Assembly (NCBI GenBank): GCA_011772425.1
Contig: WVZO01000102.1
Location: 1 to 56,330, forward strand
DNA: 56,330 nt
Source: Candidatus Aminicenantota bacterium
GTDB taxonomy: Bacteria > Acidobacteriota > Aminicenantia > UBA2199
Reading direction: 5' to 3'
Shown: in pieces, positions 7,795 to 14,970 of the stretch
Layout of the letters: every line of letters begins with the position of its first letter
Position numbering within the stretch: the first letter of the stretch is position 1
The notes under the pieces: generated by a model
The model's database searches: none
Seen by the model: only the letters and a program-made list of their open reading frames with translations
What the model was told of the DNA's origin: nothing
Made by a program: the position numbers and the translations under genes

Positions 7795-8563
7795 CCAGCT
7801 TCCCGGTTCCTGCAATTTGTGAATTGATCACAGCTGGTTCACCCTGGTAATAAATGGTCCCGGTTCCCGATATCACCGCATCCAACCGTTCGGTAACAAA
7901 TATCCAGCATTCACCGAAACCGGCAATCACAATATCATACGTTTGCACTTCCAGGTCAAGTGCCTCGATGTTTCCGCTGCCAGCAATTTCAACCATGTGC
8001 TGCCGGGCACTTCCCCGCAGCGTCACATTACCAGCCCCGCGAATGACAGTGGATATCGTTTGGGCGGTGACTTCTAAATCAATATTCCCAGCACCCAGAA
8101 TTTCCAGGTCAAGTGTATCCGTAGTAAAACTCTCTTCGCCAACAATATCACAGGCACCAGCTATTGAGAATTCCCGGATTTCCTCCATCGACGCATAAAC
8201 AGTAACCCCCACCTCAGAACGGTACGACCGTTCGCTGCCAATCACTAAGGTATCACCTTCAACGTAGGTTTCGATAATAGGCAAAATGTTATCCTCTCCT
8301 ACCAACCGAAGCTCCTGTGTTGGTGATTTGCGAACAAACAACTTGCAGCTTCCCCGGATGCAAATCCTGTCAAAATTAGCTACCTGGCGAAATTCTTCAA
8401 TAACCTGGCCAGAACCAATGATGCCATTACCGTCCCAAATGTTTCCATTGTCATCAAAGTCCAGGGTCAAACAACCACACAACGCAAACAATCCTACAAA
8501 TGATGTGAAAACCATTAAATATAAACATAAACTTGTTTTTAAATGTTTTGTTTTCCTTTTCAT
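7784..8563 (-). CDS. DUF2807 (head GIN domain) lipoprotein
   Basis: About 259 residues. A basic start (MKRKTKHLK), a hydrophobic stretch and the lipobox LCGC near residue 30 mark a signal-peptidase II lipoprotein. The rest is the right-handed beta-helix-like DUF2807 domain (PF10988) with its repeating I-x-G-x-G pattern: FSIAGACDI, LEILGAGNIDL, TVIRGAGNVTL, VEIAGSGNIEA, AVISGTGTIYY, SQIAGTGKLVKL. The ATG at 8563 is chosen because GGAG lies 7 nt upstream; two further in-frame ATGs upstream (8569 and 8632) have worse or no spacing. It follows the caspase gene by about 80 bp with a dispersed repeat between them, so it may or may not belong to that operon. Members are often called putative auto-transporter adhesins, but function is unproven. 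Confidence 0.85.
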   Translation of the reverse strand: MKRKTKHLKTSLCLYLMVFTSFVGLFALCGCLTLDFDDNGNIWDGNGIIGSGQVIEEFRQVANFDRICIRGSCKLFVRKSPTQELRLVGEDNILPIIETYVEGDTLVIGSERSYRSEVGVTVYASMEEIREFSIAGACDIVGEESFTTDTLDLEILGAGNIDLEVTAQTISTVIRGAGNVTLRGSARQHMVEIAGSGNIEALDLEVQTYDIVIAGFGECWIFVTERLDAVISGTGTIYYQGEPAVINSQIAGTGKLVKL

Positions 8564-8586
8564 TTTCATTCTCCTTTTTTGTATCT

Positions 8587-8620
8587 GCGTAGAGCGTAGA
8601 GCAAAGCGCTTCGCGCCCTG
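8587..8620. repeat. 34-bp dispersed repeat, copy 1
   Basis: Matches the reverse complement of 27789-27822 with two differences in 34 positions. It contains the palindromic core GCGCTTCGCGC and the direct repeat GCGTAGAGCGTAGAG. It lies between the caspase gene and the DUF2807 gene. Confidence 0.7.
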
Positions 8621-8641
8621 CTCCCTGCTCACTGCACTTTT

Positions 8642-10204
8642 CTACCTTCCAAGTTCGAGACTGAAGCCCCAGGAAAAGGGAGATAACACGGCATTTTCCC
8701 GGGTGTTAATGCGAAAACTGATCCCGGAGGTAATGCTGAATTTCCTGGTAATATTGAATGTCACACTGGCCTCAGGTTCGATAACGTAGAATCCGTGAGA
8801 CAATAAATATTCCTCGCCGGCGCCCACCAGTATCCCCACTTTGGGCTGGAACATACTGCGGGCAGGAAATAAATATTCAACAGTTAAACCCCAATATACA
8901 GGATGCCCCAGGGGAAAGTCCCCGGTATTGGCAAAACCGGCAAAACCGATGGAAAGCGAGCGATTAAAGGTTAAACCGAACTGGAAACCTGATAACATTG
9001 ACCAGGTATCGCGTACCCGGGTGAGTTTGTTTAACCATGCACCAAAAATAGTGGTTTTCCCCCGTTTTTTAAACGTTTTTCGTTTAATTGCTCTAAAATC
9101 ACCGCGGGCAACAGTGTCGATTTTATCCATCTTCTTAAAATCATCCCTGGCCAATGCCACACGTTTTCCTTCAGGCAGTTTTACTTTTGATTCCCAGATC
9201 AATCCCTCAGCGATGACAATAACCCGGTATTTGCCTTTTTCAAGCCCCAATTCGATATCCCGGCCCGACGGTTTGTTCAATTCCACCACCAGGACATCTT
9301 TGGGATCATGGATGAATATCTTACCGGAAACATCTTTTCCTAATACCAGTATAGTGGAACTGTGACGGATATCAGTCATCACCACATCACCGGTGCCGGA
9401 CATCTGGATATTGTAATTGGGATGCTGTGGGCCGCTGACGGTCTGTTCCGTTTGCGCCAGGGTTTCATTAAAGGAAAATTGATAGGCTTCATTGAGGGTT
9501 ACCCGGCCATCCTGTGTCATGTCCGCAGCACCGCGTAAACCGGAGATCAGGTAATGGGTAAAATACGAACCTTCCAGGCGGTCCGATTCCTGGGAAGCCT
9601 CATCGGACGAGCTGGACGTCATTACCGCATATCCCTTCATATCATACGCCGTATCCACCAGAAAGGGTGCCCGTTTTTTCCCCCCTTTAAGCTGGGTGAA
9701 GGCACCGGAAGCACAGGAGTCCAGGATGGCAATGCGCACATCTGCCTCCATGCGGTTGATTTCATCCCTGAAATCCTGGTAAGAGATTTTCTCCTTGCCC
9801 ACCAGGATATTCTTTTCATCCGAATGACCGGAATAATAAAAAATGACTTCCACTCGCCGGTGTTCAGCCCTGGCCCGGTTCACCCTATCCTGGAGTCTTT
9901 TCATTTCCCAGAAAAAGGCTTCACGGGTCGGTTCCACCAGGAGCCGGCTGTCGTCCGCCAAAACCCCGCCCATCTCTTCCAGTACCTTGAGCACGGCTTT
10001 GGCATCGGATACCGCATACCGGAGTTTTGCCCGGTGCGGTCCTCCATCGTTGGCACCTACTACCAGGGCGAACCGCCGAATCACACTTTTTTCTGTCTCA
10101 TTTTTTACTTTAACCTCATCACTCGATTGGGCGGAAGCTGAAACATCCACCATTAACACAAAAATCAGTACTAAAACCGTTATGAGTAAATTCTTTTTCA
10201 TCAT
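8642..10204 (-). CDS. Caspase-family (C14) protease with signal peptide and C-terminal beta-barrel-like region
   Basis: 520 residues. A signal peptide (1-26, ending ASAQ) is followed by a caspase-like p20 domain: RRFALVVGAND at 43-53, the catalytic histidine H127 in YYSGH and the catalytic cysteine C164 in LDSCASG. Residues 280-360 are a beta-rich linker. The last 130 residues alternate in a way typical of outer-membrane beta-strands (GFQFGLTFN, YWGLTVEYLFP, VSFNI-like strands, FSWGFSLELGR). So the protease is probably periplasmic and may be tethered to the outer membrane. Its start overlaps the anti-sigma gene stop (ATGA) and AGGAGG sits a few nt upstream, placing it third in an operon after ECF sigma and anti-sigma genes. 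Bacterial caspase homologues cleave after basic or acidic residues; the target here is unknown. Confidence 0.88.
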   Translation of the reverse strand: MMKKNLLITVLVLIFVLMVDVSASAQSSDEVKVKNETEKSVIRRFALVVGANDGGPHRAKLRYAVSDAKAVLKVLEEMGGVLADDSRLLVEPTREAFFWEMKRLQDRVNRARAEHRRVEVIFYYSGHSDEKNILVGKEKISYQDFRDEINRMEADVRIAILDSCASGAFTQLKGGKKRAPFLVDTAYDMKGYAVMTSSSSDEASQESDRLEGSYFTHYLISGLRGAADMTQDGRVTLNEAYQFSFNETLAQTEQTVSGPQHPNYNIQMSGTGDVVMTDIRHSSTILVLGKDVSGKIFIHDPKDVLVVELNKPSGRDIELGLEKGKYRVIVIAEGLIWESKVKLPEGKRVALARDDFKKMDKIDTVARGDFRAIKRKTFKKRGKTTIFGAWLNKLTRVRDTWSMLSGFQFGLTFNRSLSIGFAGFANTGDFPLGHPVYWGLTVEYLFPARSMFQPKVGILVGAGEEYLLSHGFYVIEPEASVTFNITRKFSITSGISFRINTRENAVLSPFSWGFSLELGR

Positions 10205-11046
10205 TTACCTCCTTTGATAATTAAAATAGACACTTGCCGGAATGAGCCCCCCAGGTCGATATTATGGGTTCTGGCCCGCTCTGTATCTTTGGCGAGAGTC
10301 CTTGCTTTTTTTATCACCTGTTGAACGTCGATTTTTGATTTAGACGTAATAAAAAAGAAACGCTCAAATCCAGGGGCATCGTCGAGCTCATACGCATTTT
10401 GCAATAGTATCTTCTTTTTCTTTTTATTGAGACGTGTCGAACCCTTTACTTGCTCCGGGAAATGGAGCGTAACGACTCCATTCCCGTCGATGGAGAGGAT
10501 GACGCCGTGCACGGCTTCAGCCGCCGCGTACGCCACCTGGAGAAGATCGCCAGCTTTTGCCTGAGTCCCATTCTTAAGCAGCTCGATTTGATCATTGCTC
10601 TTACGATAAATCATTAAATTTTGTGGACTCGCTCCCTTAATACGAGTACCTGTGCTTTCTGTAACAGGGGTTGTTTTGCCAGGCGCCACATAGTTCCTGT
10701 AAAAAGGAATTATAAAAAAAATCAATAGTAGTGCCGCGGCAAAAGCAGGAGTGACATATAACAAACGCTTAAAGAAAACAGACTTGGCACTGGTGCCGGT
10801 TTCTTCTGCCTGCGTTTTTGTTTTATTGAAGGTTTCTGCTTTGTACCGGTTTAAAATTTGTGGAACAACAGAAGCCGGTGGGTATTGATCCAGGATTTCC
10901 CGGTTTGAGTTTCTTAATTGTTCAAGTTTTTTTCTTAAAACAGGGTCCTGGTTTAACTGCCGGTCAATTTCTTTGATTTGATGTTCCGGCAGCTCCACCA
11001 GGATATACCGCTCCAGCAGCCATTTATTTATCTTTTTATCACTCAT
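10201..11046 (-). CDS. Membrane anti-sigma-factor-like protein with DUF4384-like C-terminal domain
   Basis: 281 residues with one membrane segment at about 95-116. The cytoplasmic part begins INKWLLERYILVELPEHQIKEIDRQL, the same layout as zinc-less anti-sigma N-termini in which a short helical domain binds the ECF factor; no HxxxCxxC zinc motif is present. The outer part (130-281) contains KAGDLLQVAY and VVTLHFPEQ, resembling the DUF4384-type domain often fused to such proteins. The gene overlaps the upstream sigma-factor gene by 8 nt and the downstream caspase gene by 4 nt, so all three are co-translated. The role as the negative regulator of the adjacent sigma factor is inferred from layout. 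Confidence 0.75.
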   Translation of the reverse strand: MSDKKINKWLLERYILVELPEHQIKEIDRQLNQDPVLRKKLEQLRNSNREILDQYPPASVVPQILNRYKAETFNKTKTQAEETGTSAKSVFFKRLLYVTPAFAAALLLIFFIIPFYRNYVAPGKTTPVTESTGTRIKGASPQNLMIYRKSNDQIELLKNGTQAKAGDLLQVAYAAAEAVHGVILSIDGNGVVTLHFPEQVKGSTRLNKKKKKILLQNAYELDDAPGFERFFFITSKSKIDVQQVIKKARTLAKDTERARTHNIDLGGSFRQVSILIIKGGK

Positions 11047-11554
11047 TATAAACCTCCTTATTGGTTTTCACCCGTGAGCGCAGCTCGCGGATGCGTTTCC
11101 TTACCCCTGAGAGCGACAGGCCCACTTCACCCGCCACTTCTTGCAGCGTCATGCCGTCCACAAAATGCATAACCGCAATTTCACGGGTGGATGGTTTTTC
11201 TTTCTTAAAAATATAATCCAACATATTACTGAACATCAACCGACTTTCATGCTCATCGAAGCAGGCAATATTAATAAGGATATCTTCATCATCGACCCAC
11301 TGGCGACTGCGCTGCGCCCGAATGACATTCAAACACACATTGGTGGCAATACGAAACAACAAACTTGAAGGATATTGATTTTTTAACCGTTTCCTATTCA
11401 CTAACAGTTTGGTAAAAACGTCTTGCATGGCATCCATGGCCCTTTCTTCATCCTTCAGCAAATGACGGCAGCGCCGCAGCACCATTGGCCCGTAGCGTAT
11501 ATAAAACGCTTCAACATCGATTCCCAACTGATCATTATTCTCAACAACTTGCAT
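11039..11554 (-). CDS. ECF-type RNA polymerase sigma factor
   Basis: 171 residues, the usual ECF length. Region 2 spans about 15-85 with the helix EERAMDAMQDVFTKLL and the -10-recognition part LLFRIATNVCLNVIRAQ. Region 4 spans about 118-165 with the helix-turn-helix MTLQEVAGEVGLSLSGVRKRIREL. It heads a three-gene operon with an anti-sigma-like protein and a periplasmic caspase-like protease, so it probably responds to an envelope signal and may control the protease operon itself. The region upstream on the minus strand contains TATACT about 60 nt before the ATG, without a clear -35, so the promoter type is not assigned. Confidence 0.92.
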   Translation of the reverse strand: MQVVENNDQLGIDVEAFYIRYGPMVLRRCRHLLKDEERAMDAMQDVFTKLLVNRKRLKNQYPSSLLFRIATNVCLNVIRAQRSRQWVDDEDILINIACFDEHESRLMFSNMLDYIFKKEKPSTREIAVMHFVDGMTLQEVAGEVGLSLSGVRKRIRELRSRVKTNKEVYNE

Positions 11555-11793
11555 TTTCCAATTTCCTTAATGCTTAAACCGTTTTTTTTAATCCGTTTTC
11601 TATTCATATAAAGTATAACACATCAGGGGAAAAGAAGTGTTACCAGAAAATTAAAAAAAAGTCAAAAGAGTCGGAAGGAAAGTGAAAAGGTTTGTTGGTT
11701 GATCAGGCCTATTTGATATGTTACAATTATCCAGCTCGTAAAAATACGACACGTAAATTTACGAGTTAGAAAAATGAAAACCGAGGTTAGGGA

Positions 11794-11978
11794 ATGAAGA
11801 ATCCATTTTATGAATTCGGTTCCAAATTTCCTATCAAAGAACGCAGCCAGGTGGAGTGGGAAGCCTTTATAAGGAGTAAGTTTGAAGAAAACTGGTGAAG
11901 AAAGGATTAATCAATAAGGAGAATGGCAATTATACCATCTTAAACCCGGTCTTCAAGGAATGGCTCCTTCAATTATAA
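11794..11978 (+). pseudogene. Remnant of an AAA ATPase (archaeal-type ATPase_2 / DUF234-like family)
   Basis: Two short pieces in different frames. The first (11794-11898) encodes 34 residues beginning MKNPFYEFGSKFPIK and containing WEAFIRSKFEE, a pattern seen in the middle of this ATPase family. The second (11895-11978) encodes KKGLINKENGNYTILNPVF..W, which resembles the C-terminal winged-helix end of the same family (KxGLI..ENGxYxxxDPxFxxWL). The intact protein has well over 100 residues between these parts and a Walker A domain before them, all missing here. The family call rests on pattern memory. Confidence 0.5.
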
Positions 11979-11987
11979 CAAATATGC

Positions 11988-12245
11988 ACCACCTCCCGAA
12001 GCATTTTCTGACCTTCGGAAATGTTTGCGAACCACTTCCCGAAGCATTTTCTGACCTCCGGAAGTGCTTGCGTACCACCTCCCGAAGCATTTTCTGACCT
12101 CCGGAAATGCTTGCGTACCACCTCCCGAAGCATTTTCTGTCCTTCGGAAATGCTTGGGGACCACCTCCCGAAGCATTTTTTAAACTCTGGAAATGCTTGC
12201 GCCCCATCCTCCACAGCACTTTTTCGATTTGAATAATGCTTTTAT
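11988..12245. repeat. 43-bp tandem hairpin array (five good copies plus one decayed)
   Basis: Units start at 11988, 12031, 12074, 12117, 12160 and (degenerate) 12203. Each reads ACCACCTCCCGAAGCATTTT, then a short spacer, then TTCGGAAATGCTTGCG. Inside each unit AAGCATTT pairs with AAATGCTT and CCGAAG with CTTCGG, so every unit can form alternative hairpins. The 43-bp period is not a multiple of three, so the frame shifts at each copy and the open minus-strand frames are by-products. Confidence 0.88.
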
Positions 12246-12364
12246 CCCCGCAGAGAGCGCAGAGATCGCGAAGAAAAAATTCTATAATAAAAAACAAAAA
12301 ACATCTCTGCGTTCTCGCAATTACGTGTGCTCTGCGGTGAATAATAGCTTTTTTAGTTGTGGCT

Positions 12365-12381
12365 TGACCGCGCTGCGGTCA
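12365..12381. other. Short perfect hairpin in a non-coding gap
   Basis: TGACCGC and GCGGTCA flank a 3-nt loop. Apart from this, the 43-bp array and a patch of GCAGAG/GCGAAGAA-type simple repeats near 12250-12345, I see nothing in 11979-12469. Confidence 0.4.
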
Positions 12382-12469
12382 GGCGAAAAAACGGCGAAAA
12401 GACCACTCCTGGTAGTAAAAAGTAGCCAGGAAAAATAAATAATTTACCTGGCACTATATCTTTTTTATA

Positions 12470-12498
12470 TTGACTTAATAAGTATTCCGCTGTAAAAT
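12470..12498 (+). promoter_or_regulatory. Sigma70-type promoter
   Basis: TTGACT and TAAAAT with a 17-bp spacer. It would give a leader of about 100 nt before the membrane protein gene at 12607. Confidence 0.6.
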
Positions 12499-12606
12499 TA
12501 AAATAGGAGGATTGATTTTTTTCTAAGAAAAAGTGCCGGGCAAAAAATTAACTGCCGTGAAACTGAAGATTCACAATTCATGAATCTTTAAAAGGAGGAG
12601 TAAAAA

Positions 12607-13149
12607 ATGGAGGAAAATTATCACTTTAAAAGGTCCTACAGAAGCGCTGTATGGACAGGAATCAGTGCTGTTTTAATTCCCGTTGTATTGGCGGTGGTCG
12701 TTGAATTCCACCTGGTAAACATTAAGATATCTAACAAAGAATTATCTTCCCTATATCCTTATTTGAGGTATATCCTGATAGGAATTGCCGCAATTGAAAT
12801 CCTCATCATGCCGATACTCAAAAGTCGGATTATATCGGGAAAATCACCTGTAAGAAAGTTCAAGCCATCGATCTTCTCCGATTACCCACTCGAGTCGGAT
12901 GAAATGTCAGATACATATGAGCCTCCCGGAGGTAGAGATAACGAGTTTATTAGCCGTATGCATTCAGCTTCTATCAAAGTACTCAATATGTGTATCTCTA
13001 TCGCCTGTTTTGGCGTTATCCTATTTTTAATAAAAAAAAATAGCGTTGAATTGTATGGTTTTTTAGCCGTTTCATTTCTCCTGTCGTTAATACATTTTCC
13101 CAGGTACAATGACTGGAAACGCAAGCTGAATAATTTTTCAAGAAGATAA
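12607..13149 (+). CDS. Hypothetical four-helix membrane protein
   Basis: 180 residues that I do not recognise. Four hydrophobic segments are visible: about 14-36, 50-70, 124-142 and 146-163. Between the second and third lies a polar, acidic linker rich in Ser, Asp and Pro (about 72-115). The start is strongly supported by AAAGGAGGAG about 6 nt upstream, and a promoter-like pair lies at 12470. It stands between the repeat-rich gap and the propeller protein gene 198 bp downstream, which has its own SD. No catalytic or binding motif is visible. Confidence 0.75.
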   Translation: MEENYHFKRSYRSAVWTGISAVLIPVVLAVVVEFHLVNIKISNKELSSLYPYLRYILIGIAAIEILIMPILKSRIISGKSPVRKFKPSIFSDYPLESDEMSDTYEPPGGRDNEFISRMHSASIKVLNMCISIACFGVILFLIKKNSVELYGFLAVSFLLSLIHFPRYNDWKRKLNNFSRR

Positions 13150-13347
13150 AAAAAAGGATGAAAAAAGGAAAGAGTCGTGCATGATACTGCAGGTATGGAG
13201 GAGGTATGGGATCAGGTGAAAGTAAGGAAATGAAAAAGTCGCCAAGCAAAAAATCTTACCCCAAGCCGCGGCAATTGTTTGTGAAGGTGATAAATGGTAC
13301 AATTGTCCCTGGAACATGGAACACGTTGAACAGAAAAAGGAGGACAA

Positions 13348-14409
13348 ATGAAAAATATAGAACCGATTCTATGTGTGTTTTTATTATCTGTAGTGGCCAG
13401 TATCCCGGTTTTCGCCGCTGTGATCGAACTGCCGGAGATTATTAATCCCGGTTCTATCACCGTCGATAATGACCATATTTATATTACCGACTTTCCTTCC
13501 GTCTATATCTACTCCTTAAAGGATTACCACTTAATAAAAAAGTTCGGCCGGAGAGGCGAAGGCCCGGGGGAATGGCTAAGATACGCATTACTGTCGCGCC
13601 ATGAAAATTACCTGGTAATCGGCGACCAAAACAAGATGCTGTTTTTCTCTACAACAGGGGACTACATTAAAGAAATTAAAGCAAAATCCATTATATACTG
13701 GGGGGGCAGGCCTGCAGCAAACGGGTTCATTGCCGAAAGCCGTACCACAGAAAAGGATTTCCAGTACATTACTATCTGTCTCTATGATCAAAACCTGCGC
13801 AAAACCAAAGAGATTTACCGAAACGCCTTCTTCTGGCAATATAAAAAAAGCAGTGAAAAATGTGACGCCATCGAAGTTGGTGGCATCCAATTCCAGACCT
13901 ACAATGACTATATCTTATTTAGAAAAAACCGGGACTTTACCATCGATGTCCTGGATAAGTCGGGGGAGAAACTCTATACGATCCAACACCCATACTCCCG
14001 TCTCACTTTCCCCGACTCCATAAAAAAACAATACCATCAATACTTCCAAACCGCTCAACCCTGGAAACGTCTTTACCCACGAATGGAAAAAGAAATCCAC
14101 TTCCCTTCACACCTCCCGGCTATCCAAAATTTTGTCGCCGCAGATAATAAAATTTACGTGCTGACCTATGAAACACGCGAAAATCAATCGAAGTTTATTA
14201 TCCTGGATTTAAAGGGGAAAAAATTAAATGAGGTCTGGCTTCCCCTACGTCAATCTGACCAATGGTTTCAGCACTCCCTGACCCAGTGGGTTCGCCGCCG
14301 CTGCTCCCACCCTACCTATACCATCAAAAACAACTTCTTCTACCACCTGGAAGAAAATGAAGATACCGAACAGTGGGAGTTGCAGGTGACAAAAATCATT
14401 GCCCCATAA
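13348..14409 (+). CDS. 6-bladed beta-propeller protein, exported
   Basis: 353 residues with a signal peptide (about 1-23, ending FAA). The hallmark FGRRGEGPGEW at about 57-67 is the conserved loop of the 6-bladed beta-propeller family (NHL-like, often annotated in Bacteroidota and Aminicenantes). Further blades are visible as repeating Y-I-x-D and D-x-x-G-x-x patterns (HIYITDFPSVYIYSL, FTIDVLDKSGEKLYTI, KFIILDLKGKKL). The start is preceded by AAAGGAGGACAA. The likely location is periplasm or cell surface. In other genomes such proteins are carried in many copies and sometimes lie beside peptide-modification genes; here the next gene is a lanthipeptide-like precursor, but co-function is not shown. 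Confidence 0.85.
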   Translation: MKNIEPILCVFLLSVVASIPVFAAVIELPEIINPGSITVDNDHIYITDFPSVYIYSLKDYHLIKKFGRRGEGPGEWLRYALLSRHENYLVIGDQNKMLFFSTTGDYIKEIKAKSIIYWGGRPAANGFIAESRTTEKDFQYITICLYDQNLRKTKEIYRNAFFWQYKKSSEKCDAIEVGGIQFQTYNDYILFRKNRDFTIDVLDKSGEKLYTIQHPYSRLTFPDSIKKQYHQYFQTAQPWKRLYPRMEKEIHFPSHLPAIQNFVAADNKIYVLTYETRENQSKFIILDLKGKKLNEVWLPLRQSDQWFQHSLTQWVRRRCSHPTYTIKNNFFYHLEENEDTEQWELQVTKIIAP

Positions 14410-14549
14410 AATAAGGCGTCGGGTTTTCTCTTCGCAGGTGATACAGGTGTTGAAAAGAGTCAAAATTTATAAATCTATACTTTTTAAAAGCATTGATTAA
14501 CCGACAAAAGAAAAAAAAAAGGAAAAGAATTATAATTGTTATCCAATTT

Positions 14550-14578
14550 TTGTCTACAGGATACATAATTAATATAGT
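14550..14578 (+). promoter_or_regulatory. Sigma70-type promoter of the RiPP precursor gene
   Basis: TTGTCT and TATAGT with a 17-bp spacer, giving a short leader of about 25 nt that contains AAGGAG at 14596-14601, 7 nt before the ATG. Confidence 0.65.
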
Positions 14579-14608
14579 ATACAAAATAAGAAAATAAGGA
14601 GAAAAATT

Positions 14609-14881
14609 ATGTTTAAGAAAAAGAAACTTAGTCTTGAAAACTTAAAAGTGCAAAGCTTTGTGACGTCAGATGAAAGAGAAAAAGCCAAAGGAGGATTTAC
14701 CGGCAATTGTTTATCTTTTATAGGAATCACTTGCCCTGATCCTAATTGTGATTTCCAGTCTATCCCGGTGGATGAATGCCTGTATAGCCTTACCAATTGT
14801 AATACGTGTGACCCGTATTGTACAGGTGGCTGTGGCGGAGGCACGATGGATTCCACAGTATGTCCTGATGTCCGGTATTAA
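14609..14881 (+). CDS. Class I lanthipeptide-like (pinensin-type) RiPP precursor
   Basis: 90 residues. The leader has the motif LSLENLKVQSFVTS at 7-20, the recognition sequence typical of pinensin-type class I lanthipeptide precursors, followed by an acidic/basic stretch and a double-glycine site (KGG at 27-29). The predicted core (about 61 residues) contains nine cysteines plus many Ser and Thr, including TNCNTCDPYCTGGCGGG, so lanthionine or disulfide cross-links are plausible. The gene has its own promoter and a good SD. No LanB, LanC, protease or dedicated exporter is found in the window, so the modifying enzymes must be elsewhere or the peptide is an orphan. Cross-linking is inference. 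Confidence 0.85.
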   Translation: MFKKKKLSLENLKVQSFVTSDEREKAKGGFTGNCLSFIGITCPDPNCDFQSIPVDECLYSLTNCNTCDPYCTGGCGGGTMDSTVCPDVRY

Positions 14882-14970
14882 AAAAACTCTCCCACAGCCC
14901 ATTATATTACTGATACAATCTCGACACTTAAACTTTTCAACTTTTCAAACACCGAGCTGGTTTTGGGAAT

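Noticed and set aside
11988-12245. CRISPR array
   Set aside because: The whole 43-bp unit is conserved including the would-be spacer, and no cas genes are present.
11953-12297. Glycine- and arginine-rich small proteins on the minus strand
   Set aside because: They read through the 43-bp tandem array, whose period is not divisible by three; all frames are artefacts of the repeat.
13206-13445. Small basic protein between the membrane protein and propeller genes
   Set aside because: It overlaps the signal peptide of the propeller gene by about 100 bp and its SD is too close to the ATG; no family resemblance.
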